NCBI GenBank assembly: GCA_014529385.2
Contig: CM043960.1
Span: forward strand, 30,691,396-30,755,395
Source of the DNA: Adiantum capillus-veneris
Lineage: Eukaryota > Streptophyta > Polypodiopsida > Polypodiales > Pteridaceae
Reading direction: 5' to 3'
DNA: 64,000 bases
The position numbers were made by a program, and so were the translations under genes. The notes beneath the pieces were generated by a model. It had not been told where the DNA came from. It saw only the letters and a list, made by a program, of their open reading frames with translations, and did no database searches. Of this stretch, positions 53,397 through 63,697 are shown one piece after another. Every line of letters starts with the position of its first letter. Within the stretch, counting starts at the first letter, position 1.

Positions 53397-54232
53397 TGTA
53401 AGGTTTCAAGTTTCCGAAACCTTAAAAATTGTACAAAGCTTGTAAAATTAAATGGAAAACCACTGTTGAAGGATTCAAACACGGCTAATCTTGGTATTTT
53501 TGGAATCATAAGCAGAGCTTTACTATGGTTAGTAATTTTCAGAATCAGAATCTGATGAAAACTGAAAAAGTTACAGACCGTGGAAGGTTACAATAGGAAT
53601 TCAATTAGTTAATAAAAATTGGATGGTTTCAGTAATAATTATTAACAAGGATTTCTTACCCTAAGGTTCTAGAATTAATTGGTATTCCAATTTTCATCAT
53701 TAGAAATCAGCAAAATCAATCAAAGTAAATTCTGGAAGGTATGGGGATAGTGTGGAGCTGGGGGAAACCTGCCAGGGACAGATATAGCAGTAGATGGCAC
53801 CATTTGCAAGCTAGGGGACTGCTTGGGGTGTCGAACCCTGCCAGAAACTGCTCGGTGTCCAGAAAAGCAATAAAAGGACCCCCTTCCCTTCATAATTTTT
53901 TAGACTCGGAGCCTTGACACACTCTCTTTCATCTAGAGAGAACGCTACGCAGAAATCACTAGAGATTAAGCTCTAGTTGATTAACGTAAATGGTAATTAG
54001 CGTAATCCTTCTTAATTAGGAAAGCTAGATTAATCTATTTTCTTAATAAATTAAAGATTAGGCCTATGTATACTCATAAATCCTCTCTTAATTAAATATT
54101 CTCTGTTGATTGTTGTAATTAAACTCGGAAATGTTAAGCTAATTAATTATCCTATCATATTAGAGCTGAAATTAGCCAAATTAACCATAAATTAATGGGA
54201 AATATATAAATTAAGCTTATATTAAGTTGAGG
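53397..54232 (+). repeat. Candidate E3 3' LTR (not matching the 5' LTR)
   Basis: Begins TGTAAGGTTTCAAGTTTCC just after AAGTTGGGGTGAT, a weak purine tract 35 bases past the chromodomain end. It contains CAATAAAAGG as a TATA-like box near 53869. At 54233-54245 is AAGTATCAGAGCTGC, ten bases of which match the Met primer site. If real, this is an LTR followed by a primer site, so it could be the 5' LTR of a second, truncated element. Apart from the first 9 bases it does not resemble 47195-48239. Confidence 0.45.
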
Positions 54233-54289
54233 TAAGTATCAGAGCTGCATTAGACAATCATTAAGGTAGGAAAATAAGATAATTTTCTG

Positions 54290-55830
54290 AGTAATTTTCA
54301 TAATTAATTAGGCAGAATTACACTATTTTTTGAGAAAATCAAAAGGGAAAATAATCAAATTGATTCAAAATACTTTGAGTTATTTATTAGTGGTTAATTA
54401 TATGTTAGGAAACCCGTGATAGTTATTTCAAGCTCAGATCATTAATTTACCTAATTACTTTAGCAAAAATACTCTGTTTTTAAGACAAATTAAATAGGAG
54501 AAATTAGTGAATTGATTCAAAATGCTTTAAGTGATTTATTAGTGGTTACTTATATGTTGGGGAACCTGTGATAATTAGGGCAAGCTCAGATAATTAATTT
54601 ATCTAGTTACTTTAGCAAAAATACTCTATTTTTAATACAAATTAAATTAGGGAAATTAGTAAATTGATTCAAAATGATTTTAGTTATTTATCAATGGCTA
54701 ATTATATGTTAAGGATCCCATGATAATTAGGTTAAGCTCAGATAATTAATTTATCTAATTACTTTAGCAAAAATACTCTATTTTTAGGACAAATTAAAGA
54801 GGAGAAATTAGCAAATAGATTCAAAATGAATTGAGTTATTTATCAGAGGTTAATTAGATGTTAGGGAACCTCTGATAATTAGGTCAAGCTCAAATGATTA
54901 ATCTAACTTATTACTTTAGAAGAAATACTTTGCTTTTATGACAAATTAAATAGGGGAAATAAGCAAATAGATTCAAAATGAATTGAATTATTTATTAAAG
55001 GTTAATTAGATGTTACAAAACCTGTAATAATTAGGTCAAGCTCAAATGATTAATCTACCTAATTACTTTAACAGAAATACTTTGTTTTTAGGACAACTTA
55101 AATAGAGGAAATTAGCAAATAGATTCAAAATGAAGAGCTATTTATCAAAGGTTAATTAGATGGTAGGAAACCTGTGATAACTAGTTCAAACTAAGATAAT
55201 TAATTTATCTAATTACTTTAGCAAAAATACTCTGTTTCTTGGACAATTTAAATAGGGAAAATTAGCAAATAAATTCAAATGGAACTGAGTCATTTATCAG
55301 AGGTTAATTAAATGCTAGGTAAGCCATGATAATTAGGTCAAGCTTTTATTTATCTAATTAATTTAGTAAAATTACCCTATTTTTTGGACAATTTAAATAG
55401 GGGAAATTAGCAAATGAACTCAAATGGAATTGAGTTATTTATTAGAGGTTAATTAGATGTTAGGAAACCCGTGATAATTAGGTCATGCTCAAATAATTAA
55501 TTTACCTTACTACTTTGGCAGAATTACTCTGTTTTTAGGACAAATTAAAATGAGAATATTATCAAATTGATTCAAAATGTCTTGACTTATTTATTAGAGG
55601 TTAATTATACTTTAGGGAACCCGTGATATTATGTTACCATCAGATGATTAGTTTACCTAAATATCCCAATAAAATTACATTATTTTTAGGGAAAAATAAA
55701 AGGGTGAATATAGTAAATTAATCCAAAAACCTTTGATATAAATATCAGAGGTAGAACACACCTTGAGGAATCCATGATAAACACCTTGAGGAATCCTTGA
55801 TAAATCCATGTATCTTAAATAAAAATAACT
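54290..55830. repeat. Tandem array, ~150-bp units, about 10 copies
   Basis: The phrase AAATAGATTCAAAATGAATTG and variants recurs at about 54361, 54510, 54661, 54814, 54966, 55119, 55268, 55414, 55563 and 55715. Each is followed by TTATTTATCAGAGGTTAATT, AGATGTTAGG-AACC, TGATAATTAGGTCAAGCTCA and AATTACTTTAGCAAAAATAC. Units are 146-153 bases and strongly A/T-rich. No coding frame is kept. Confidence 0.92.
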
Positions 55831-56339
55831 GATTTTGCGTATACAATGGACAAGGGAAATTAGTAAATGATTTTTTCTAACTACCAAATAAATACCCGAG
55901 GTCCAAAATCACTATTAAAGGGTGGGAAAATTACCTCAACATAAATGGATGGTATAATAAATTACTATTAGTAAAATTTTCCCTAATTTAGACCATAAGT
56001 ATAGGAGAAAAAGGTAATAAATCAAATTTATGGAAATTTCTAAAGATAAAACCTATTCAATTACAATCTAGGATAAGTAATCCATTAGCCGATAGAAATT
56101 TATAACTTACTAAGGCTAAAATGGAATATAGACTAAGGAGAAACCTAGTTAAAGGGCTTCTCAAATTAAATGGCAATTATGGGAAATTACTTATAGCATA
56201 AATAAGTAGCAGGAGGAATATCTCATCAAAAATATTAAAGATACCTACCTACTCCAAAAATTCTTATTTTTTGGTAAACAAGGAAAAATAAGATTATTCA
56301 ATTAAGCTTCTAATGGATTAAGTCTTTTTATAAGGCTGC

Positions 56340-56570
56340 CAACATGGATCCAAAGAGAACCAGGGGAAATCCTCTTACTGAAGTAGAGGATGTTAGCAAC
56401 AACCAAAACAAAGCCACTAATGACCATGAAGCTGGGCCTAGCCATAGGCCAACAAAGGAGAGTCTACGGGCACCCACCCCACAACACATAGACGAGTAGT
56501 CCCAGGTGGATTTCTATTTTGTTCACTAAAAGCTTTTAAAGTTCATTTTAAGTTAAACATTGCATACGTA
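56340..56570 (+). repeat. ~230-bp gag-start-like segment, copy 2
   Basis: Second copy of 46969-47203, with ~95% identity by eye. The frame MDPKRTRGNPLTEVEDVSN ends in a stop after about 50 residues (CAG to TAG). It follows the 150-bp array. Confidence 0.7.
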
Positions 56571-56808
56571 AGGTCATTAGGAAAAAATTGGACCCCCTTG
56601 GGGCCATGTAAGGATTCCTAATTTTAAGGGATTAAAGCTAATTTTGTAGCTCTCTCTCTAACTTCTCTCTAGATAGGAGAGGGGGGGAAAGTAGGGAATG
56701 AGGGTGGTAAAGTAGGAGGAAGAGGGGGGATAAAGTAGGAGAGAGAGGGGAGTAAAAAGAGAGAGAGGAGTAAAAGTAGAGAGAAGAACCATTCTCTCTC
56801 TACCTATC
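56571..56808. other. GA-rich interval
   Basis: After a short A/T-rich part, 56640-56800 is mostly G and A (GGAGAGAG, AGTAGGAGG units). No coding sequence recognised. Confidence 0.6.
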
Positions 56809-57076
56809 ACCAAACAAAGAGAGTAAGTAGTTATGATAAAATCCACTTTTCAGTTCGTGCATCAATTCACCCCAAAAAGATGACTTTTTTATAAAATCTT
56901 CAAAATGGATCTTTTAAGCTTTCAAAAGGTCCTTATATATATATATATATATATATAGGGATCTTTTTAAAGCTTAAAAGATGCATTTTGAAATTTTATT
57001 AAAAAATAATTTTTTGGGGTGAATTGATGCACGAGCTGAAAAGTGAAAGATGTCATAACTACTTACTCTCTTTGTG
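56809..57076. mobile_element. Fold-back (MITE-like) element with ~118-bp arms
   Basis: The left arm (AAACAAAGAGAGTAAGTAGT onward, with GTGCATCAATTCACCCCAAA) is the reverse complement of the right arm ending at ACTTACTCTCTTTGTGG, with about 85-90% identity by eye. A TA run at about 56936-56957 forms the centre. No coding capacity. I could not identify a target duplication. Confidence 0.85.
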
Positions 57077-57253
57077 GAATTAATGTAGAGAGGGACCCAA
57101 GGAATTTTAGATTTGGAGCTTATAAAAGCTAGATTCTTCTAAAAGAATACTGTTATAACTCCAAATTCTTTTATAACAGTATTCTTTTAGAAGAATCTAG
57201 CTTTTATAAGCTCCAAATATAAAATTCCTTGGGTCCCTCTCTACATTAATTCC
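57076..57253. mobile_element. Second fold-back element with 83-bp arms
   Basis: Arms 57076-57158 and 57171-57253 are nearly perfect reverse complements (GGAATTAATGTAGAGAGGGA at the outer end) around a 12-base spacer. It abuts the previous fold-back, sharing GGAATT. Confidence 0.9.
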
Positions 57254-57464
57254 AATAATAAATAGATAATGCCACATCATCAAAACATCTATCTAATAAA
57301 GCCTAAAAATTAAAATTTTTATAATTTAAAAATTTCCCTCCTTTGAGCTCAAAAATTGAACCTATATATGAAAAAATATATTTTTAAGTCTTTTTATCCC
57401 AAAAATTGTCTGTTTATCCCAAAAAGTATATCTTATCAAATTTTTTCCCCATCATAACTTTTCA

Positions 57465-60232
57465 CCATGTCTCTTCGCGACATAACCAATGAATCACCTG
57501 CGCCGTCATCTACTAGGTCAACTAATGTCAGTTTGCATCTATCGATCGAATTTGCTCCCACAAAAAAAAAATGACGAGAAAGCATCTCAACCGGTATCCG
57601 TACGATGATTTCGAGGAGAAACCAATGTTGACTTGTGGCTTGATGGAGGGTTGTATCCAAAAGATCCGCTCGTGGGCAGTCATCCGACATTCTATAGACT
57701 CCCAAGCTTAATCAAATATGTGGGAGAAGGAGAACGTGGTCTTCTTGGGTATTGTAAGAGATTGGACTCCAATCACGCAGGTGCGTCGGCATATTTCCAA
57801 CAACAATGTCAAGTGTTACACATTCATTCCACAAATCTCCAACAACAACTACATTCCATAGAGAAACAACTCAAAGATCTTAAAGAGGAGATGAAAGCTA
57901 CAGAAACTGAGATAACTAAGCTATAGATTGCAATGATGCACCTAAAAGCCACTCCATTTGGCATGCGTGAGCGTAAGAGGGAGTTCTCTTCCATTGAAAA
58001 CTTAGCCTCTAATGGAGGGGCACGTAAGAAGAGAATCACGGCAACCAGGTATTTTTTTAAATTCACAGTGTTCATAACTCTCAAATAATTTCCATCAATT
58101 TGTAACTCGGTTCACCTTTTGAAATAGGACATATATACAAGATGTGTGTGGAAGTTTTAGACAAGAGGAACGTTGCAATCTTCTCCTAGGATGCATCTCA
58201 AAGGAAGATATACTTTACATCATAGGTTGTGAAAAGGCCAAACACATGAAAGATGCCATCACAAAGGAGATCCTAAAAAAGATCTCTAACCTTGTGTTTG
58301 AGGATGATGTCCAGAGCTTGTGATGAGGTTGGGATCAGCACAAATGCATACCATGCACTTCATGGATTGATGAAAGATGCATTACGAGAGCAAGGCATCA
58401 CCGAGAATTTACTTCCTATTCCACATAGGGTCCGACTTGCAAAAAAAGCAAACAATGATCTCGTTCGGGAATCCCTTGGCGAATACAAACACATTGAAGG
58501 ATCCATAGTGTACTCTTCCATGAGTGCCAAGTCACGTGGTAAAGGGAGGCAATACTATTCAACAATATTTTTGTTGACTTGAAACGACAACAACGAGCTA
58601 CGGTTAAATTTTATGCTTTGTCTCCACAAGGTAATACAAATTGTAATGTCATTTTTTATTTGTATTGAATATCATTTAGTATAACAATTCAATTTCTGTG
58701 TTGTTTCAGTACTTGGAGAGAAGCTCATATTTATTCTTAAGCTAGATGAATGTCAAATTGTCAAAGGACGGAGATTGGAACGTATGAGTGTGACACTCAT
58801 GAATGAGGCAATGTTTTTTGCAAAAGTCGATGCTATCGGTGATCATTCTCAGAAACCATCATTTAGTGTACAATCGGAAAAAGAAATATGGTGGTTAGGA
58901 GCTTTTGAAGTTCCGAAAGAGACTCATGAGGTGTTGGCATGGGTCTTCTCTATGATCCCGTGGATCACAGAGGTTATTAAGGCACAACTAGAGGGAGAAA
59001 ATCTAGAAGTAGATGGAGTAGATACATTTGATGTTGAGTGGCACTTAGGAGGTGATCTAAAAACAATCAAATGTATACTTGGGTGTAAACAAGGTGCTTC
59101 ATCACTTCTTCCTTGTCCATATTGTGTACGAGGATACAAGGAGAGTACTCGTGGCTCCACGTCTTCAAAGAAAACTGTCAAGGGAAGTCAGGCAACAGGG
59201 TCAATGGATGATGATGCAAGGGATTGGGTGTGCTCGGTGTTGAAGTGTCCTATCATGGAGGTCCCCAATCGGTCGACAAAAGATAAAACATGGCATCCCA
59301 TTATCAATTTTCCACTTACAAATGTACACTTTTGCACTTTGCATGCCTTTATGCGTATATTTGATCGCTTGTTAAAGCTTCACATAGACTACGCTTTCAC
59401 AATGAAACCACTTTCCAGATCCGTGGAAGCCATTGGAATAGTTGAAGCAATTCTAAATTCAATTGGATATCATGGTGGCAATGTTTCTATCATCGGTGAG
59501 GTGGAAAATATGCATGAAGTGCCACAAAAAGTATCTATGAATGGTGTGAAAGCACGTAGGTTTTTCAAGAAACCAGAGATGCGAAAGGAGAGGGGTGAGG
59601 AGGATGCTCCATGGGAGCTATGGAAAGCGCTTTGCAAGTGTACGACCGATCAAGATTCAAATCCCGTGCTTGTAAATCTGCGTAGGCAAGTGTGGCACCA
59701 CTTGGAGTTAGTGCTTCAAATCATGTGGAAACCCCAAACCACGAGCGAGCAACAAAATTTGTTCAAAGATCACATTTCGAATTTCACTAAAGCATTTGTG
59801 CAAGCATGGGGAGAGAGCAATATCACACACTACATGGTAATTTACTTTGTTCATTTCAAATTTTGATGCTATACATAAATATTTATTTGATCTAAGCATT
59901 TTTTCTTGATGCAGCATATTTTGTATGCGCATGGAGCATTATTTATGTCAAAATATGGTTCATTAGACATGTGGAGCACTCAAGGAATGGAAAAATCACA
60001 TTATCGAGCCAAAGGTGTTTACTTTAAAAATACACGTCACGGTGGTGGAACTACGAGATCCAACTACATGAAGGAGATGTTTGATTGGTTCTTTCGTTGT
60101 TCTTTGGGGAGATGTCATGCCATAGAGAGAGCACGAAAGTCAAGTCTTGCCAAGGAGGTTAGGAGACAATCTCGACTTACTGCTAAAGAGAAATGGAGAA
60201 ACTCCACCGGACCCCTTAATCATGCTAGGTGA
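57465..60232 (+). pseudogene. Multi-exon transposase-like gene, family not recognised
   Basis: Exons, by splice signals and frame: about 57465-58048, 58128-58630, 58710-59836 and 59915-60232; introns 58049-58127, 58631-58709 and 59837-59914 are GT-AG and 78-79 bases. The N-terminal part has PTFYRLPSLIKYVGEGERG and a coiled coil (LQQQLHSIEKQLKDLKEEM). The large exon has FILKLDECQIVKGRRLERMS, VEWHLGGDLKTIKCILGCKQ, CPYCVRGY and WHPIINFPLTNVHFCTLHAF. The last exon has HILYAHGALFMSKYGSLDMW and STQGMEKSHYRAK, then a basic tail. Acidic residues in KLDECQ, EWHLGGD and QGMEKSH around a CxxC and HFCTLH are arranged as in RNase H-fold DDE transposases with a zinc insert. This is inference. A TAG near 57925 and frameshifts near 58310 and 58565 suggest decay. 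Confidence 0.6.
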
Positions 60233-60500
60233 CGTGAAAATCGTCATAGAGTGGGCAAACGTTGGTTACCCAACATGTAAAACAAATGATGCTATGCAAT
60301 GTAATGTTTATGTTTGTAGATGTCTTTGTTGAGTTGCATATAATACTTCTCCATTTATCCATTTTTTGTTTTTTATATTTTGATGATATTAAGAGTTTTT
60401 TTAATTGGCCTAGTCAAGTGTGAAGAGACCTTTTTTTTAAAACATAGAGGGCTTTTAGAGAAGAGGGAGTCTCATTTTCAATCTTGCCCCTTCTTACACA

Positions 60501-61340
60501 ATGGCACGCACAAAGCAAACAGCAAGAAAAGATCAACCTTTTTTTGCTCACCCTCACTCATCCGTCCAAGGTGCTCAAAAACCACCTTGGATACACAAAC
60601 AAGATCTCTTAGAAGAGATGGAGAGGGAATGGTCAGGTGAAGAGCAACAAGATGGACAACCTTCACGCAAGAAGAAACGGGTAGTGACATCAGACACAGA
60701 AACCGAAACGGACAACGAAGCACAAAGCCCACCATGGAGCGGACAGGAGATCCCAAGCAATCATCGAGTTCCGGCTGGGAAGACATTGCCACATGGCTTC
60801 GGCGCTTTACCGTCAGATCAGCCTAGAGGTGATCATGGGTTACTAAATGAAGAGGATTTTGAGGATGTAGAAGACGAGCTAGTTGGAGCGCAGGGTGGAG
60901 TTGAAGAGCCAGTCGGAGCACATGGTGGCCTTGAAGATGCGTAAGCTCCTCCTCGCAAGCCCTCTCGTAGAAAGAAAAAGTTTTTCAAGGTTCACCCTTG
61001 CAAGGCCCATGTCCCAGATCCTACCATCCCTCAACAATGGGCTCCTGCTATGAAGCGACGCATTCCAAAGGAGTTGCAAGAGATTCGTCACTATCAAAAA
61101 ACTTCAGACCTTCTCATCCGCAAGGCACCATTCGCAGGTTTGGTGAAAGAGATCATGCAAAGTTATCGAATGGCGTTTTGAGTTCAAGGTATCGCCGTAG
61201 AACCTCTGCAAGAAGCGGCAGAATATCATCTAATTTCTCTTTTTGAAGACACCAACTTGTGTGCTATTCATGCAAAACAGGTGACAATAATGCCCAAGGA
61301 TTTAGCTCTTGCGCGTCGAATCGGAGGAGAGAGAGATTGA
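60501..61340 (+). pseudogene. Histone H3-like gene with a long insertion in the tail
   Basis: One frame of 279 codons. It begins MARTKQTARKD, the exact H3 residues A1-K9 followed by Asp in place of Ser10. Residues ~11-147 are an insertion with no histone similarity: a basic patch PSRKKKRVV (54-62, NLS-like), Ser/Thr/Glu-rich sequence and an acidic part EEDFEDVEDELV. After a TAA (codon 148) the same frame has APPRKPSRRKKK, then the histone fold: PKELQEIRHYQKTSDLLIRK (alpha-N, alpha-1), FAGLVKEIM, a TGA (codon 227), [20 protein letters not shown] (alpha-2) and [20 protein letters not shown] (alpha-3), ending IGGERD. The TGA falls where H3 has Arg (CGA to TGA). Loop 1 has the H3 length, so it is not a CENH3. 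Canonical H3 is 136 codons. It is intronless and 268 bases after the transposase-like gene. As read it is a pseudogene; the first 147 codons could still make a protein with an H3-like tail. Confidence 0.88.
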
Positions 61341-61459
61341 ATTTGACTTTTATGCAATTTTGGCAATGTAAAGATATCTTTTTGAAATATAACGAGTCGT
61401 GGCTTTTTCAAATATAACGATTTGTGTACATTTGTGTTTTAATTGATATAAGTAAAACT

Positions 61460-61463
<4 letters not shown>

Positions 61464-61528
<65 letters not shown>
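61464..61528. repeat. (GA)32 microsatellite
   Basis: Uninterrupted GA run 120 bases after the H3-like gene. Confidence 0.97.
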
Positions 61529-61530
<2 letters not shown>

Positions 61531-61565
61531 TGGATAGAAGAGCTGTCAACCAAGTGTGGTTGATT

Positions 61566-61793
61566 GAATAACCAAAAAAGGCATAATATCATTGTATTCT
61601 TGTAAACTTAACCTAAAGAAAGTTTAAAAAGGCTGTCTAGGGGCCTGCCGCAAAGGCGCGGGAGAAGGCAAAAGTAAAAGTTACTTTTGCCTTCTCGCGC
61701 GCCTCTGCGGCAGGCCCCTAGACAGCCTTTTTAAACTTTCTTTAGGTTAATTTTACAAGAATATAATGATATTATGTTTTTTTTGGTGTTATT
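61566..61793. mobile_element. Long palindrome with ~110-bp arms
   Basis: Left arm ending GCAAAAGTAA (61677) and right arm starting TTACTTTTGC (61681) are reverse complements around AAG. The arms include the GC-rich GGCTGTCTAGGGGCCTGCCG and outer ATAATATCATT. Only a few mismatches and small gaps are seen, mostly at the outer ends. It would form a very stable hairpin. It may be a fold-back transposon; no clear target duplication was seen. Confidence 0.9.
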
Positions 61794-62054
61794 TATATGA
61801 AAAAAACTCTTTATTTTGATTCAGAGAATTGCACAATCGTATCACAAGATAGAACCAATCACGTACTGTCTATTGTACTATAAACTCAATACAAAAGATG
61901 TAAAGTACCAGTTAAAATCAATTCCCATTCGAAATTTGAAATAACGAAGTACAAAGATGTGATATATCTCATTAAAAATTTGAAGGAGTTGATTACAAGA
62001 TTTATGTTGCTATTGAGTGCTTGATCCATCTAAGATATGGCGAGCAATGTTTTC
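61794..62054. other. A/T-rich spacer
   Basis: No gene or repeat recognised. It separates the palindrome from the stop codon of the - strand gene. Confidence 0.6.
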
Positions 62055-63566
62055 TCAGCGCTCTTGGGTACAGGGAAGTTGTTTGTGCAGCTCATCCCAA
62101 GCAATTTGTTCCACATTGCTTAGACCTACAGCTTGGCTTAAGGCCACGTTACAAAGCACACGACCACGAATGTGTGTCGCAAATGCAGCATTGGCCAGAT
62201 ATTTATTTACAAGATATATAACTTGGGAGGCTTGAGATATGGTTGACCGGCATAGGATGCGGCTCATTGCTTTCATCATTGACACCCAAAATTGACCACA
62301 AGGAGTGTACTCCTTCTGGATTATCGCAAAGCCGTCTTGGGGGAGCTTGACAAGGTAATGCGGAAGAGACGACTGCCATCCAAAAGCTTGGCGCCTACCA
62401 TCTCCTCCCCGACCTGCATGCTCATCCAGCTCCACAACATTCTACAAAGAAATCAATAGGTAAATAAGATTTCAGAATGCAACAATGAAAATTAACGTAA
62501 TCAAAAAACAAAAATTAATTAATACCTCTTGTTTTTCGTTGTCCTCATCGTTTATGCCTTTGCTGTCAAGAGAAATAGATGAATTGGGAGCCATAGCGAC
62601 ACTCACAAGTTCATCTATATGAACAGGCATAGGAGTGCATTGGGCTTCAAGCAATGCGTGTGTAGCTACAAACTCATCCTCTGACACAGATGAGTGTGGT
62701 GCATCTATCACTGCCACCATTGCCAACTCCACTGTATCTACCACACTCTCTCCAAGGGGAAGGAGGCTTCGATCTAAAGGATCGGAGGAGGGGTCAATGG
62801 CAGAGGACTCTACAGTGGCACAGAGGATGGACAGACACTCATCCATGCGGATGTCAAAAGTCTTTTCAAGATCATGTAAAAACAAATATTCCTCCCCATT
62901 TATGACAATTAGGGAGAGGTGTTCAAAAAAAACCTCCGGAGTTAATGTCTCCTCTGGCGCATCTGCAACGGGCTTAAAGGATGCTTCTGCACCCTCATCA
63001 CCCATGGATTTGGCGGCATCCATGACACCTCCTGGGTAGGTTGGGCAAGAATATTTCCCTCTTTGCTTGCATCCCAGGGCGCTGTAATGGGCTCCTTTGT
63101 GTCCTTGACGACACCCCCAAGGCGCAAATGAGGCAAACTCACCTCAGATCTTTCAGGCTCCTCCGCAAGAAGAAACACAAAAGTCGCCAAGCGACTTAGA
63201 ACTGGGTGCCAACCTTCTTCTTTTTCAAACGTGAATCTTCAATGTACTGACCTGCCTCACCCGCAATTACACAAAATCATTGAAGCCGCTGGGTGAAAGG
63301 CCGATTGCCTTTGTGTATGTAGCGAAGCAAATCGCATGGAATCCACAATTCCCCTTGTCCGAAAATTGGTACAGCATACTTGTCAATGTAGAATTCAAAA
63401 AATTCCAAGATAGGCTGAAAAGATTGGTTGTTTAGGTTGCGTTCACATCAGGGAATTGGGTGAAGAAATTGTGAAGATCATCACGATCTTGCCACTCGGT
63501 TGTTTGTAAAAACGCTTGGAAGCATTGTAACACTGTGGCTTCGGGAGGGGTGGAGGAGAATGCCAT
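62055..63566 (-). pseudogene. Two-exon gene on the opposite strand, unrecognised
   Basis: An ATG at 63566 starts MAFSSTPPEATVLQCFQAFL and QTTEWQDRDDLHNFFTQFP. After a shift comes ILEFFEFYIDKYAVPIFGQG, then ELWIPCDLLRYIHKGN. The part 63190-62526 contains HLSLIVINGEEYLFLHDLEK and an acidic, Ser-rich stretch. An 84-base GT-AG intron (62525-62442) leads to the last exon, NVVELDEHAGRGGDGRRQAF, later ASQVIYLVNKYLANAAFATH and ending ELHKQLPCTQER. The last exon is intact. I know no family. Convergent with the H3-like and transposase-like genes, it may be the second protein of one transposon. A TATA box lies about 100 bases upstream. Confidence 0.5.
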
Positions 63567-63667
63567 AATGCTAGCTCTTAAGGTAGGAATGCAAAGAGTG
63601 CTAGAGCTCAAATGAGAGTGTGAACAGGCTATGTAGGTGAATTGTGAAAATGGTAGGGTTTAGAAGG

Positions 63668-63676
63668 CTTTATATA
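63668..63676 (-). promoter_or_regulatory. TATA box of the - strand gene
   Basis: TATATAAAG on the - strand, about 100 bases upstream of the ATG at 63566 and directly after a G-run (63697-63680). Confidence 0.6.
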
Positions 63677-63679
63677 GCG

Positions 63680-63697
63680 CCCCCCCCCCCCCCCCCC
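63680..63697. repeat. Poly-C tract
   Basis: About 17 consecutive C after CG, followed by an A-rich stretch. Confidence 0.95.

Noticed and set aside
54290-55830. CRISPR-like array
   Set aside because: Units are ~150 bases, repeated without unique spacers, in plant nuclear DNA; this is a tandem satellite-like array.
60941-61000. Splice donor GTAAG at 60941 removing the first stop of the H3-like gene
   Set aside because: No acceptor at a plausible distance restores the frame while keeping the APPRK and alpha-N sequence; the same frame simply continues past the stop.
60501-61340. Centromeric histone CENH3
   Set aside because: The tail is canonical H3 through K9 and loop 1 is not lengthened, unlike CENH3.
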